A DNA stretch of 64,000 nt from Ditylenchus dipsaci (GCA_004194705.1 SADC01001318.1:558001-622000), one strand, 5' to 3'. Counted from the first letter of the stretch, positions 33,714 to 44,485 are shown. Translations and numbers: made by a program. Notes: generated by a model not told the origin, from the letters alone.

Positions 33714-34902
33714 TAATCAAACCCCAAAATATTCAAAAAAATAAAAAAAATTTGAAAATTTGTAAATACTGTTTGAAAGAGCATGGAAAATGCTACAAAT
33801 ACGTTGTTCGGGCATCTTTTAAAGGGCGATATTCGCGTTGAAAATATCCTTTTTTTGCGTATTTTTGACTTGAGGATTTTTTTTGCTCAGTACTGTAGGT
33901 CTCGAAATCACATCGGAAAGGAAGCTTGCGTGGTTCCCGTGTCAGCCCCGAAAAAATATTTCGCGAATCTGTTCATCGGGTTTTTCAACTTCCACGAGCT
34001 ATATAGATTCCACTTTTTGGATTTTGGTCGATCCTTTTTAACGTTTTCAGCGTATGAGAATTACTTAGGAGACGTTCAAACTTTATTCAGAGTTGACTAA
34101 AAAAGGGGCCCCAAGTGCACAAGTGCCTTTATATTTGTTAAAACTACACCTATTTTTTCAAAATGAATTTTCTCCCACTTTTTCATATTGTAGTCAGCCA
34201 GTTGATAGCTCATCAGAAACTAGAAATTCAGGGCTACATGCTGGTGCAAAAAAAATGAAAAGTAATCACCGAGAACAAGATTTTTTAAAAATTTGACGGC
34301 AGATTTACATATTCTGACGGGAGATTCACACTTTTTGACGGTGTTTTCAATTTTAGCGTTTATTAGATGGCAAGTTAAAAAATCGGTACAGAAGCTCATT
34401 TATAAAATCAATTAATTTTCATTAATTAGTGTTATTATGAAAAAAATAAATCGAAAAACCACAAATTGGAGCGAAAATCGCTCCGCCGGCGGCGCCGCCA
34501 TTTTTCGCTCCTCCACCGCCGCCTCCGCCTTCTCAAAATCACCTCGCGGCCGCCGCATCCGCCTGCGTTCAAAATTTTTTTGCCGCCGCCGCCTGGCGGC
34601 AGCGCCGGCAGTTTCTGAATTTCCTGTCTCCGTCTGGCGGCCCTCGCGGGCATCTCGACGAAATCGCAAAGTTCGTGGTTAAACCCTTTTCGCGCAAAAT
34701 AAAAGGCTTTTTGCTCCAGCTAATTTTTGACCAAAAAAAGAGTCTTTTTGCTCCAAAAAAAGTCTTTTTTCTCCACAAAAAAGCTTTGTCCAAAAATAAT
34801 CCCCCACTCTGTAATAATCCCCTACTCTCTAATAATCCCCCACCCCTGAAGAGGGGTTGAAAAATAATCCCCCATGGAGGATTAATAGAGGATATACGGT
34901 AG
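33714..34902. other. Repeat-rich stretch with GC-rich low complexity
   Basis: Includes the TCTACCGATTCC-type repeat around 33990-34100 and a GCC/CCG-rich segment at 34478-34640 (CTCCGCCGGCGGCGCCGCCA, CCGCCGCCTCCGCC). The Arg- and Ala-rich frames over this segment are compositional artefacts. A run of CTTTTTGCTCCA / CCAAAAAAAG units follows at 34695-34790. Confidence 0.5.
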
Positions 34903-35103
34903 TTCAAAATTTTCCAAAGCTTTTCAACGAGAATATTCTAGGCCATTGTACTAAAGTCAGAGCGCGTTTGTATGTAAAAGCTGATGCTAAGCCTGTGTTT
35001 TTGGCTAAAAGACCAGCCCCTCTATTTTCAAACAGAACTGGGGTTCCTGCAAGTCAAATCGTTGTTTTAGCATTAAAAAAAGGTGTTCAAGAGGAAGAAG
35101 AAT
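34903..35103 (+). pseudogene. Ty3/gypsy-type pol fragment
   Basis: The frame reads FPKLFNENILGHCTKVRARL, then YVKADAKPVFLAKRPAPLF. The pattern FP.LF...LG..T...A.L..K.DAKPVF..KRP.P is the segment just upstream of the reverse transcriptase in Ty3/gypsy Pol. The rest of Pol is absent and homology stops before the catalytic core, so this is a short relic. It begins right after a GGATATACGGTA tag. Confidence 0.65.
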
Positions 35104-36390
35104 AAATTAATACGGTCACAAAAAACTGTTGTTGGAATAGAAAAGTTTTCGTCCTAAATCCTAATTAAGACAAATCTTCATTCAAATTCGGTTAAAATAC
35201 TATAAACTATACATAAATCATCTATCGACATATCGCTCTACACTTCTTTCCTCTCAAGACAAAAAACGAAAAATTCAAAAAAAGGCCCAAATTCAAATTT
35301 CCTCCAAATGACCACCTCCATACTTTTCGCCACGCTTCATTCTAAACTGTTCATTTCTCGCCGATCTTTTTTTTACATAAAAGCTGAGATTTAGCGCTAC
35401 ACGATAAAGTACGCGCCTTGGCTGCCTGACCCACTTAACTTCAAGATTTTGACTCGACAACAAAAAAAAACGACAATTTGGTCACTAAAACCCAAAAATT
35501 AAAACCAAAAAAATCTCAAAACTAAAATCCAAAACAACCATTCTACTCCTGAAATCCCAAGCTTCAATTAAAAAAATTTTTGACAAAAAACCAAACAGAA
35601 ACACTCCAAAAAAACTAAAAACATCAATTGTCCGCAAACAGACAAAACAGCTCTAATACTATATAGGAGATTGGCGCCTTACAGGCGCCTGGCCCAGTCT
35701 ATTTTGAAATTTCTGCGCCGGGCGCCAGAGTATAATAAGAGCGCCGGCTCCGTCGCCGGTATTTTTGTCTATAAAATGAGTTTTTATAATAAAAAATGCA
35801 TTACTTTTTTTCTTTTTTTTAAGTACGTACCGCACCTAGACACCTACCCACCCTACATGGCCACCTACCTGCTCTTCCTGGACACTGCTCACTAGCCTGC
35901 ATAAAAAACCATTCATTTGCCAATGAGTCGCTGTGAAAATTGTGGTATTTGAGGGCATTACACTTATGTTGCGACGTCCGATTTTGTGATATTCTAGCTC
36001 ATCAGGTTCTGAAACACTTATAGGAACCGTTATTCCAGTTGGGAATTACCGTGTTAAAGGACCATACTTGTTGATGCAAATTAAAAGGTACTTGTGCACT
36101 TGGGGGGGGGGGTGGTTGGTTGATATTGGCCTTTTTGGTTGACTGTAAATGGTTTTTAAACGTCTCCTGGGTGGTTTTATACGCTAGAAACGATGAAAAA
36201 GTTGTTTCTTAACAGTTTTCGCACTAAAAAGTGAAGTTTCCAAAACAAATTGGTTACCAAAGGTTGACCAACTGCCTTGGTTCCCCAAGGTATATATCTT
36301 ATATTAAGGTATCCTACCACGTTTTGGTCACTGGAGCTGTGCAAAAGAGTCTTTAATGCATTTATGATCAAGGGTCTTGCTCGGAATCAT
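35104..36390. other. Non-coding stretch
   Basis: 35200-35640 is AT-rich but little repeated here, and 35665-35760 contains GGCGCCTGG / GCGCCGGGCGCC. No exon recognised. Confidence 0.45.
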
Positions 36391-36396
36391 GTCTAA

Positions 36397-36503
36397 GATA
36401 AGTGAGTGCGCGCATCTCTAACTCTCAACCCCCCTGTGCACCCTTCGGGGCGCAGGCGGCTCAGGGGCTTGGAGTTGAGATGCGCACACCCACACACCTT
36501 AGA
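36397..36503. repeat. Hairpin repeat family, copy 4
   Basis: GTGAGTGCGCGCATCTCTAA, CCCTTCGGGGCGCAGGCGGC and GAGTTGAGATGCGCACACC in order, followed by the shared CACTCGAAAGTAACTCGGGATGC segment. Confidence 0.78.
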
Positions 36504-36844
36504 CAAAAATCACTCGAAAGTAACTCGGGATGCATAAAAACAATATGCATACCAGAGTTTCTTCATGGGGTATGCCCTAATTAACAAAACTATGTTCAAA
36601 TTCCATTTTTTTGGTTTCTTCAAAATATATAGGTACCCTTTTTGGTTTAATTGCCTTAGGGGAACAAGGCAGTTGGTCAACCTTCGGTAACGAATTTTTT
36701 TTGAAAACTTTCCTTTTAAGTGCGGAAATTGTAAAGAAACAATTTTTTGTTGTTTCTTTCGTATAAAATTACTTAGGAGACGTTTAAACCCTATTTACAG
36801 TTAACGAAAAGAGGACAACCATCCCCCCCAAGTGCCCAAGTACC

Positions 36845-36925
36845 CACAAGTACTCTTTGGAGTTATTTCGAGCGACTCCAAAGAGTACAGTGAGAGACGA
36901 AAGAGAAGTGTCCCGCGCGCATTTG
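36845..36925. repeat. Partial MITE of the AGGACCATGG family
   Basis: TACTCTTTGGAGTTATTTCG, CGACTCCAAAGAGTAC and GAGACGAAAGAGAAGTGTCC match the centre and right arm of the elements at 12142 and 17634. The left outer arm is missing. Confidence 0.6.
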
Positions 36926-37219
36926 AATTTGTCGAATTCTCATTTGCATCAACAAGTATAGTTCTTTAAGCACTTGATTTTGTCGTTTTTTTAGGCGCAA
37001 ACTAGGGAATGCGGCATCCAATATGTGTCAAACTTGCTTTTCCATTTTTGGAAAAAATTGTGGAGTTAACGCTTGAGAAAGCTGATCATAAATTTGGGTT
37101 TATTCTGAAAAGTACAGAAATGAGATTAAAAAGCACCAATTTTTTTACAAAAATAATAAAAAAATGACAATGAAAGCAACAATTTTTTTACGAAAATTTC
37201 AAAAAAAGACGAAATTTCC

Positions 37220-37515
37220 GGAGACAGGTCAGTTCGCCCCACGGTCAGTTCGCCCCGGTCAGTTCGCCCCGTTTTTCAAAACCGACAGTTCGCCCCGGTC
37301 AGTTCGCCCCGTTTTTCAAAACCGACAGTTCGCCCCGGTCAGTTCGCCCCGTTTTTTTCAAACCAATATAGTAACCATTTTTTTCATGAAAAGTATCTTT
37401 GATATTTAAATTTTTTTTATGAGCCAGTCTCGATACTCCATAAACCAAAAAGACAAGTGGCAAACTATTATTCGTGGGTTTCGAGTAACCTCTGTGCAAA
37501 TCTTGCTTTAGCATT
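37220..37515. repeat. MULE left terminal inverted repeat
   Basis: Three to four subrepeats GGTCAGTTCGCCCC with GTTTTTCAAAACCGACA spacers, followed by unique sequence through AAGTGGCAAACTATTA to about 37515. Its inverted partner is 40810-41102. Subterminal arrays of this sort may serve as transposase binding sites (inference). Confidence 0.88.
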
Positions 37516-37594
37516 GATTCGCCCTGCATGTGCTATCGCTTACAACTTTACAGATGTTAATTGTAATCACAGCTTTTATCTTCAGAGCTTCAAA

Positions 37595-39765
37595 ATGTCT
37601 AAAGCAATGAAAGGTGAAAGGGTCGAGCTATTTCACACAGAAAAAATCGGAAGGCGAATGCTGGCGGTAACTAATTTTTTGGAAGATCGAGAATCGCATT
37701 GCTATGAATGGACTTACAAGAATGGAAAGATAAGCAAAATAACTGGAACTGAGCGAATAACATTCTTGTGTGCAGCTTGTAGAAGTCTTCGTGATCGAAA
37801 ACTAGTGGCTAAAGACACAGCGCTTCCATCTTTGATTGCGATTCGAGATGTGGATGATCAAATTCGCTGGGCTGGAGAAGGCAATGGAGCAAGCCACTGC
37901 TGTTCAGGACCAAAAGAAAGAATTGAAGCAAGCTTGCGATTTTTCAATCTTGCATCTTATTTAATTCTTAAAGGTCAAAGCAAGAGCGATCAAGCGAAGT
38001 TTGGGTGCTGAACTGGCTCTTGGATCAACTGATACAGCCACATCTGCCGTGAAACGCTTAGAGGGTAAGATTCTTGAAAATGTGACGAATGAAGATGAAG
38101 GTATGCCTTTTTCGAAAAGTACTATACTAAATTTCATTACTTCAGAAAAATTGCTCAAAGCTCGGCAGGCAGCTCTCTGCGAAAATTCTGAGGCGTTGAT
38201 GCTTTTCTTCAGAAGATGCACCCGAAAGAGATTCCCAGCAGTAAAGAAGCTCAAAGAGCTCAAGATGGACCAATTCAAGAATCTGCAGTTCACTCATCGT
38301 GGGGCTGTGGCCAAGAAGGGTAACAAGTTTTTGAAGAGCGCTTCCTGCTCTATTCAAGTGAGCTGATCTTTTATTGTGTGCGCTCATTTTCTCCCTACTA
38401 TTTTTAGTAAAAAATTTGGCTATTTTCTCAACCGACAAGCAGCTGGAACTATGGTCTCGTTCTGACAAAATTATTTGCGATGGAAGCTTCAAGTATAGGC
38501 CGCAGGACACCTATCAGATTTATCGAGTCTTCGGTTTTGTCAAGAAAACTCATTGTACTCCACTTGCTACGATTTTGATGCGAAGTAAAGATCGTGAGAC
38601 GTATGATCGGATGTGGAAAAAGTGTAAATAATCATGTGTATTGTCCTTCCTGATTGGTAATTTTAAATTTCAGTATCGGAATCCTTAAAGCCGTTTGGAA
38701 ATGTTAAGACTGAGGTGGCAATGTTCGACTGTGAAAGAAATGCATTCAATTTCTTTCAAAAGTATTTTCCGAATACTGCAGTCAAGATTTGCTCGTTTCA
38801 TGCCAAGCAAGCGTTAAACCGAAAGGTTCCACATCTTTTTATTCTCCATTTGCTACATTGCTTTTTCAGGTGCAAGCAGTTGGTATGACCCCAGTTTACC
38901 GTGATGATACAGAGGTCCAGAGACTCGTGAGACAAGTAGGAGCTCTCCAACTAACGCCGCCAGCAGAATGGGAACGATGTTTGTGCTTATCAGGGAATCT
39001 ATTCAGCACGCTCTTCTTACACCCACCCAGATGAGCAAGCTCAACGAAATCGTCGACTACTACAGGTTAGGTTTTTAATTTCAGGATTTATTTATTAATC
39101 TTTTTTTCAGAGAAGTTTGGTTAAGCCTAGGGTCAAAGCACTTTTCGCTCTTCGGTATGACCACAAGAACAACAAATGACGCAGAGTCATACCGCGGAAG
39201 GCAGAGGTACCACATTCGCAAGCGTTCAAGAGTGGGTGAATGGGTTATCAGAAATCGTGAGGTTTGCAATTTATTATTTGTTGCAGTTTTTTGTGGTGTA
39301 TTTAAACTGCTTAAATTTAGCTGCACTATCGAGAAGAGGTTGTCTGTGAAGGTATTGAAATGGGAAGAATCAAACCAAACGAGCCTAAAAAGCGCTATTC
39401 TGACTTAACAAAGAAGATACTTCACTTACAAGACAATGCTACTGACTTCCTCAATGCCGCATACAATGACAAAACTTACCAAGAATTTTTCTGGGGTTAT
39501 CTAAATAAAATAGGCCAAATGATGGGTGTGAAAGCAAAGAAAGCAAGGTATATTCACAGAAAAATTGAAAATGGTGATTTTTATACTGATATAGGGATGC
39601 TTCGAAAAAGAAGAATAAAAGTGATGATGAGTGCTCCGAGACTGATTCAGAAAATGAAGAAGACGAGAAAAACGAGATTGAGCCGATATTGCAAGACAGC
39701 GAAAATGAGGAAGCTTTATGTTCTTTCGCTAAAAAAAGTCGAAAATATTGGTACTCTTCGGATGT
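37595..39765 (+). CDS. MULE transposase, multi-exon, probably with frame breaks
   Basis: The N-terminal exon from ATG at 37595 has a FLYWCH/zinc-finger-like pattern (YEWTYKNGKISKITGTER, FLCAACRSLRD, GASHCCSG). The catalytic core follows: KIICDGSFKYRPQDTYQIYR with the first Asp codon at 38479; ATILMRSKDRETYDRMWKK; then, across the intron 38624-38673, FDCERNAFNFFQKYFP with the second Asp at 38727 and CSFHAKQALNRK. Next come VQAVGMTPVYRDDTEVQRLV and GMTTRTTNDAESYRGRQR. Introns 38624-38673 and 38826-38869 join in phase, with GT-AG ends. Apparent frame shifts near 38290 and 38970 suggest decay or unresolved splicing. Its role is cutting and joining the element ends in the nucleus. Confidence 0.85.
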
Positions 39766-39795
39766 AAGATAAATTTTTGATATTGGTTTTTGGTT

Positions 39796-40415
39796 TAGCT
39801 CTCAGGAAGTCTTCGGCAAAAAGAATGCACTTCGATTCAGAAACTGAAATTTTGAAAGAATATTTAGCACCAGTGCTTGTCTATCCCTGGAGTGATGAAC
39901 CTATCAAATTATATCCGATCCACTCAGATGGCAACTGCTTTTATAGGTCGATTGTACTTCTCTTCTTTCAACTTTCAATAATTTCTTATTTAGGGCTATT
40001 TTTTTCTTGGTGTATGATGGCGAGGATCAGCACAAGCGCGTCCGGAAAGAGCTCATGAATTTTCTCGTGGCCAATAAAGCTGCTCCATGGAATAAGTACT
40101 TTGGTGGAATGGATGGGGTGGATCAATACGTTGCAACCTTTTCTAAGCCTGGAGAGTGGGGTCGAAGCATGCAACTTCTCATAGCATCCAAGTGCTATAA
40201 CTACAATTTTGTCCTTTACCAGCCGAAAGTTGCACCACGATACGTAACCTTTTTGTTGAAGATGTAAGTTGAACTAAAATTTGACAAAAAAGTGTATTAT
40301 TGCTATCTTTCAGGAAACGGATGCGCCTGCTACTCGGATCGGATGGATCAGATTCGAAGAAAATCACTTCGACGTTGTTCAGTTCGGTATCAAAGAGATC
40401 AAAATCAATTTGTAA
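39796..40415 (+). CDS. OTU-like cysteine protease domain of the MULE protein
   Basis: Exon one contains YPIHSDGNCFYR with the probable nucleophile Cys codon at 39936-39938. Splicing at AG|GTCGAT and TTATTTAG|G continues AIFFLVYDGEDQHKRVRKEL then MNFLVANKAAPWNKYFGGMD and FSKPGEWGRSMQLLIASKCY. The last exon has EENHFDVVQFGI with the probable catalytic His codon at 40365-40367, ending at TAA 40413. DGNC(F/L)(Y/F)R...H...R.E...W.G...L.A...H(Y/F) is the OTU deubiquitinase fold signature. It probably forms the C-terminal part of the transposase or a second protein of the element; removal of ubiquitin-like tags or self-processing are possible roles. Confidence 0.85.
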
Positions 40416-40809
40416 CCCTTGCCTTTTGTTTTCTCTTGTCATAGCATAGCAGCCTTCTCAATAAACAATAAGGACAATCAATAAGGACAGGTTTATTTGC
40501 AGGTTTGTGGAAAAAAAGAGATAAAAATTTCTGGTAACTCTTTTGGTTTTCGCCCCTTTAAAAATTAAAAAAATGGGTCGTTTTTTAAATTTTTGGATCA
40601 ATTACCAAAATCTGAAAATATTTATAAGGAGAGCTCGTGGTAATTAGTAAACGCAGAAAACAGATGTGCAAAAAATTGACTCTGAACTCAGGTATAAGAT
40701 CCCTATGCGTATAACTATAAGAGAGGGCCTTTATATTGAGAAAAAATAGTAATTACCTATGGTCAGGAGGGAGTATTATTAGTGGATTTAAACTCAAAAA
40801 AAATACCTT

Positions 40810-41102
40810 ACAAGATAACATTTACTACCGTCAAACCATGTTGAAAATTCTAAAACAAGGTTTGCACAAGGGTTACTGGAAAACCACAAATAATAGTTTG
40901 CCACTTGGCTTGTTGGTTCATGGAGTATCGAGACTAACAAAGGTATTTTTCATGAAAAAAATGGTTACTATATTGGTTTGAAAAAAACGGGGCAAACTGA
41001 CCGGGGCGAACTGACCGTTTTGAAAAACGGGGCGAACTGACCGGGGCGAACTGTCGGTTTTGAAAAACGGGGCGAACTGACCGGGGCGAACTGACCGTAC
41101 AC
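40810..41102. repeat. MULE right terminal inverted repeat
   Basis: Inverted counterpart of 37220-37515: GGCGAACTGACCGGGGCGAA arrays ending in GACCGTACAC. The arms are close but not identical, for example CAAACTGACC replacing CGAACTGACC near 40993. Confidence 0.88.
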
Positions 41103-41173
41103 CGAAATTTCCACCTGCCCTTACTAATAACAATAATATAAACTTGAAATAAGTGTGGAAAGAAGAAAAACAT

Positions 41174-41244
41174 TGCACTGACCGAGAATCGAACTCGGGT
41201 CGCCCGCGTGGCAGGCGAGCATTCCACCACTGAACCATCAGTGC
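41174..41244 (-). tRNA. tRNA-Gly (GCC)
   Basis: GCACTGA acceptor pairs with TCAGTGC. The D-arm is GGTTCAGTGGTGGAATGC, the anticodon loop CTGCCAC (GCC) sits on a CTCGC/GCGGG stem, and the T-arm is CCGAGTTCGATTCTCGG. It closely follows the eukaryotic tRNA-Gly(GCC) pattern and appears intact. The OTU-MULE is inserted about 60 bp beyond its 3' end. Confidence 0.95.
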
Positions 41245-42315
41245 TTGTTCACCTATTCAAATAAAACATTGTTAAAAAATACTAATTACCACCTACCTTG
41301 TTTGCTTTCATTCTATATTCTTATGCAAGCTATTCTGGCTCAGAACTTATAGCAGAATATAAATTGTTATTTCAAAGCCCCATAAGCATACCAAACTAGT
41401 CATAAGCTAACCAAAATAGTTACAAATTTAGCTACAAGGAAATCTTTTAAATACCTTTTCTAGTACAGTCCACTCTCGATTTGGTGTAGGCCCGGGGGAC
41501 CGAAAAATATACACTAAATCGAGATTAAACTGTAAACGCTTTCAGTATAAGCTTTTTGAAAAGTTTCAAAACCTCTCTATTCCAGCTTTTATTTTTTATC
41601 TCAATTTATCTACAATGGACTCTTTATGTTGTATCTCTCAGTGTTGCGTCCGACTTACCGTATAACCTCTATTGATCCTCCACCTTCTAATAATCTTTCA
41701 GCCTTCTTGGCTATCTTTAATCGTACTGCCCGGTTAGACCTTGCTCTTTTTCTTTGACTTTGCGAAGCATCTCTTGGCCCCATGAACCGATTGGCCCATC
41801 TGGTTTTAAGCACGCTCTTGCTTTTGTGGCTCGAGAAAGCATCCCAGACGAAAAGCCCTGAGAAGGCTCCACCTGCTTTGATGACGTATCGAAAATATAT
41901 CGAGTATCGAAAGGTATCGAAAATAGCATTTGTTTTGTTCATAGTATTTGCACCACTAGGATTGATGGCTAGATTCATGAAAAATGATATCTGGATCAGG
42001 GTTCGACAAATGTGCCCTAAAGGGCACATTCCAGGGCACATCGTATTTTTGAAAATTATGTGCCCTACTAAGGGCACAATGTGCCCTTTTTAGGGCAAAT
42101 TTTTTTCGCGCCATATTTATGTGCCCTTTCTAGGGCACAATGTGCCCTAATTAGGGCACATTTTTTTTGGTCTTAATTTATGTGCCCTTTTTAGGGCACA
42201 TTGGTCAGAAAATGTGCCCTTTTAAAGGAAAAATGTGCCCTTTTCTTTTTCAAAATTTTTGTTACTTTTTTTAACTTTTTTTATTTTTTTTTTAATTTTT
42301 TTCTTTTTACAGATT

Positions 42316-42982
42316 TTATTCATATAGCGGCCTATACATAGTTAAAATAAGGTTAAGGCGCAGTAGCGAAAAAGCTCTTTCGCTCGGCGTGCTTGAAGCC
42401 TGTATGGGCAAATATTTTTTAGCAACTCGAGCTAGCATAAGAAGTCTTTTTTCGAACGTCTTCCAGAATTCCAAGGTATTTAAAGAATTACTAGTTGCTA
42501 GATTTTTATAGATGGCAATTCCAGCAGCTATTTCCACAGTTACAGGTTCAGCTTCAAAGTACATGTGTGAACCACTATATTGCTGTGAATAAGGAAACAC
42601 AGCCTTGTAAACCATCTCCTAGCAACAAAACTTCAGCTTGGACAGCGTTTACTATCTAAAATAAATTATAAGGTTTGCTTTTATTCTGTTCTTCACCTCT
42701 TCTAAGTTCCAACGCTCAACTTTTCGGCACAAAGACGATAACTGGTTTCTTATTTGAGGGTCCACAAAAGCTGAGCAAGGTGCTACTTTTTATTCATCTC
42801 GGTCATTTTTTTCTCAAGAGTGAATAAAGCAGCGCGAGCATTGGAGCTGCTAATGATTGAGTCATCATCAACAATAAAGTTTTTAAGCTTCTGCTTTGCA
42901 TTTTTCATCTGTGTTGCTCTGTATGGAGTGGCCGAGAACGATGAAGTGAATAATAGTGCTTCTTCTTCAGCACAAGGTGAGC
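42316..42982 (-). pseudogene. hAT transposase C-terminal exons
   Basis: Read 3' to 5' along the plus strand. A segment at 42815-42982 reads CAEEEALLFTSSFSATPYRA and AALFTLEKKMTEMNKK. One at about 42664-42786 reads APCSAFVDPQIRNQLSSLCR and KVERWNLEEVK. The last, 42316-42645, has EFWKTFEKRLLMLARVAKKY, then LPIQASSTPSERAFSLLRLN before the stop. The last is a clear hATC dimerisation motif (LA..YL.I.ASS.PSER.FS). The DDE core was not recognised, so the element is probably defective or the N-terminal exons are divergent. Confidence 0.75.
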
Positions 42983-43176
42983 GAATATATTGAAAGCATT
43001 CGCAAAATAATGATTCATTTATTTTTACACAATTTGGGAGGGTTGTAATAGTCCGGTAAAAGACTTGATTTTAAAGTATTAGTAAATGGTTAAAACTGAA
43101 AAATGCTATTTTTGAACGAAAAATTCGTTAAACTTCCGGGTTCAACATGTTGTTTCTTTTCAAGTCAGAAAATTTA

Positions 43177-43302
43177 AAAAAAATCCCGGCACAAATTAAA
43201 CCAGTCAACGACGTGTCGCTCACTTATTCCAGTTTCATATGCTGCCTGCATGTTGCTGTAGTTCTTGGCCCACACATAGAGCAGAAGAAGAAGTTGAGAG
43301 AA
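43177..43302 (-). pseudogene. ISXO2/Merlin-like transposase exon 2
   Basis: Preceded by CCCATCTCAAG, the frame reads FSQLLLLLYVWAKNYSNMQA then AYETGISERHVVDWFNLCRD. This matches the ISXO2-like (IS1016/Merlin) stretch LI.LWA......A..ETG.S..TVVDWF.FCR that follows the N-terminal zinc ribbon. The catalytic DDE domain does not follow; the frame hits a stop in poly-T. Confidence 0.7.
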
Positions 43303-43428
43303 CTTGAGATGGGAGTTGGCAAAGAAGGAACATGAGCGTATCGATTTGTTTGTGCACTGCTTTCGATTTTGTTTGCATGACCACTAAAATTTCCCATCTT
43401 TATGCTAAAATATGCAACTTAAGCTTAC

Positions 43429-43626
43429 CCATATTCTATCACTGAGCTTCGCTCGCTTGTTTATCCTCATTGTTTTTCCACACTTGTCACAGTTCATCTT
43501 GTTCTTGAGCAGTCGCTGACCAACGAAGAAACGAAGGACTTCCTCTTCACTTAGAGCACAAAGATCAATCATATGAAGCTTGAGAATGTCTAGCCATAAC
43601 GTAGTTTCCACAAGAGATAATTGCAT
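43429..43626 (-). pseudogene. ISXO2/Merlin-like zinc-ribbon exon 1
   Basis: Starts MQLSLVETTLWLDILKLHMI, then LSEEEVLRFFVGQRLLKNKM, NCDKCGKTMRINKRAKLSDR and IW before a strong donor TGG|GTAAGC. The LLxxxxxCDxCGxxM...W pattern is the N-terminal zinc ribbon of ISXO2-like transposases; only one CxxC pair is visible in this exon. It lies upstream of, and on the same strand as, the hAT exons inside the 41997-44485 element, so it may be captured sequence. Confidence 0.72.
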
Positions 43627-43814
43627 CGTGATCTGTAATTACAATGAAACGAAAAAATGAGAGTAATTATGAAAAAAAATGAAAAAAATGTAAGATGGAA
43701 GACGTAGCAAAGAGTTCTCTTTGTGACAAAAAATTTGAAAAAAATCCAAAGGGGACCAAGGCAAATTTTGAGGGGGGGGGGGGGTGGACCTAAAGGTCAA
43801 TAAAGCCCAAGGCT

Positions 43815-44135
43815 TTCATATCTATTGGAGTATCCTCTGTTGGCACTGGTATTGCGAGTGGGGCCGTGTGGACTGGCTTTCCACAACTACAGGCATGGCT
43901 TAACTCAAACGCAACCTTTGTTGGTTGGCTGACTTATGGCTTAGGTGGCATGATTTTCCTCATGGCCTTGTTAATTGCTCTGTGGATGTGCATTCGCAAC
44001 CGCATGCGACATGCTGCTAAGAAAAGAGCCGCTTTAAAGCAGAGAAATATAGATCTAGAAATGAGAATGCTCAATTTACATGCAAACACTGATATTTACC
44101 GCGATTATTTTAAGTATTTATATTGTAAACTATAA
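43815..44135 (+). CDS. Membrane-anchored protein fragment inside the hAT composite
   Basis: An open frame entered from an upstream splice or stop reads FISIGVSSVGTGIASGAVWT, GFPQLQAWLNSNATFVGWLT, then a hydrophobic segment GGMIFLMALLIALWMCIRN and a basic tail RMRHAAKKRAALKQRN. It ends TYIYCKL-like before TAA, followed by AATAAA-type sequence at 44136-44145. Gly-rich hydrophobic stretch, one transmembrane helix and a positive tail suggest a single-pass membrane protein. I do not recognise the family. A captured host 3' exon or an envelope-like remnant are both possible. Confidence 0.45.
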   Translation, partial: FISIGVSSVGTGIASGAVWTGFPQLQAWLNSNATFVGWLTYGLGGMIFLMALLIALWMCIRNRMRHAAKKRAALKQRNIDLEMRMLNLHANTDIYRDYFKYLYCKL

Positions 44136-44485
44136 TAAACATGTATAGGCCGAAATATGAATAAAATCTGTAAAAAACAAAAAAAAATTAAAAAAAAGTT
44201 AAAAAAAGTAACAAAAATTTTGAAAAAGAAAAGGGCACATTTTTCCTTTAAAAGGGCACATTTTCTGACCGATGTGCCCTAAAAAGGGCACATAAATTGA
44301 GACCAAAAAATGTGCCCTTTTTAGGGCACATTGTGCCCTAGAAAGGGCACATAAATATGGCGCGAAAAAAATGTGCCCTAAAAAGGGCACATTGTGCCCT
44401 TTGTAGGGCACATATTTTTTTGAACTGTGAAAATTAAAAAAAAGGGGCACATTGTGCCCTGAAAGGGCACATTTGTCGAACCCTG

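Larger units (their letters stand above)
37220..41102 (+). mobile_element. Mutator-like element (MULE) with OTU domain, 3.9 kb
   Basis: Flanked by a perfect 10-bp duplication CGAAATTTCC at 37210-37219 and 41103-41112, a length typical of MULEs. The left end is GGAGACAGGTCAGTTCGCC and the right GGCGAACTGACCGTACAC. Terminal inverted repeats of about 290 bp start with arrays of CGGTCAGTTCGCCCC(GTTTTTCAAAAC) and continue through CAAACCAATATAGTAACCAT and GAGTCTCGATACTCCAT-type sequence. Between them is a spliced plus-strand gene for a MULE transposase ending in an OTU-like protease domain. A non-autonomous relative is at 20519-21109. The right end lies 62 bp from the 3' end of a tRNA-Gly gene. Confidence 0.93.
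41997..44485. mobile_element. hAT-like composite element with GTGCCCTTTTTAGGGCAC arrays
   Basis: Outer ends CAGGGTTCGACAAATGTGCCC and GGGCACATTTGTCGAACCCTG are perfect 21-bp inverted repeats. About 230 bp of subterminal arrays of TGTGCCCTTT(T)TAGGGCACA lie inside each end. CAGGG ends and a hATC domain indicate hAT. I did not find an 8-bp flanking duplication (left flank ATCTGGAT, right flank CCTATATC). Internally it carries minus-strand hAT exons, minus-strand ISXO2/Merlin-like exons and a plus-strand membrane-protein frame, an unusual mixture. Confidence 0.85.

Noticed and set aside
34412..34682. Arg/Ala-rich frames over the GCC-rich segment
   Set aside because: Compositional bias of a GCC/CCG low-complexity patch opens all frames; no motif.
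37220..37460. Repeated CAGTTCGCCCC units as a CRISPR-like array
   Set aside because: Units are mirrored at the other end of the element, have no unique spacers and lie in an animal genome; they are MULE terminal repeats.
44199..44450. Frame with repeated VPFLGHI
   Set aside because: Translation of the GTGCCCTTTTTAGGGCAC subterminal arrays of the hAT composite.
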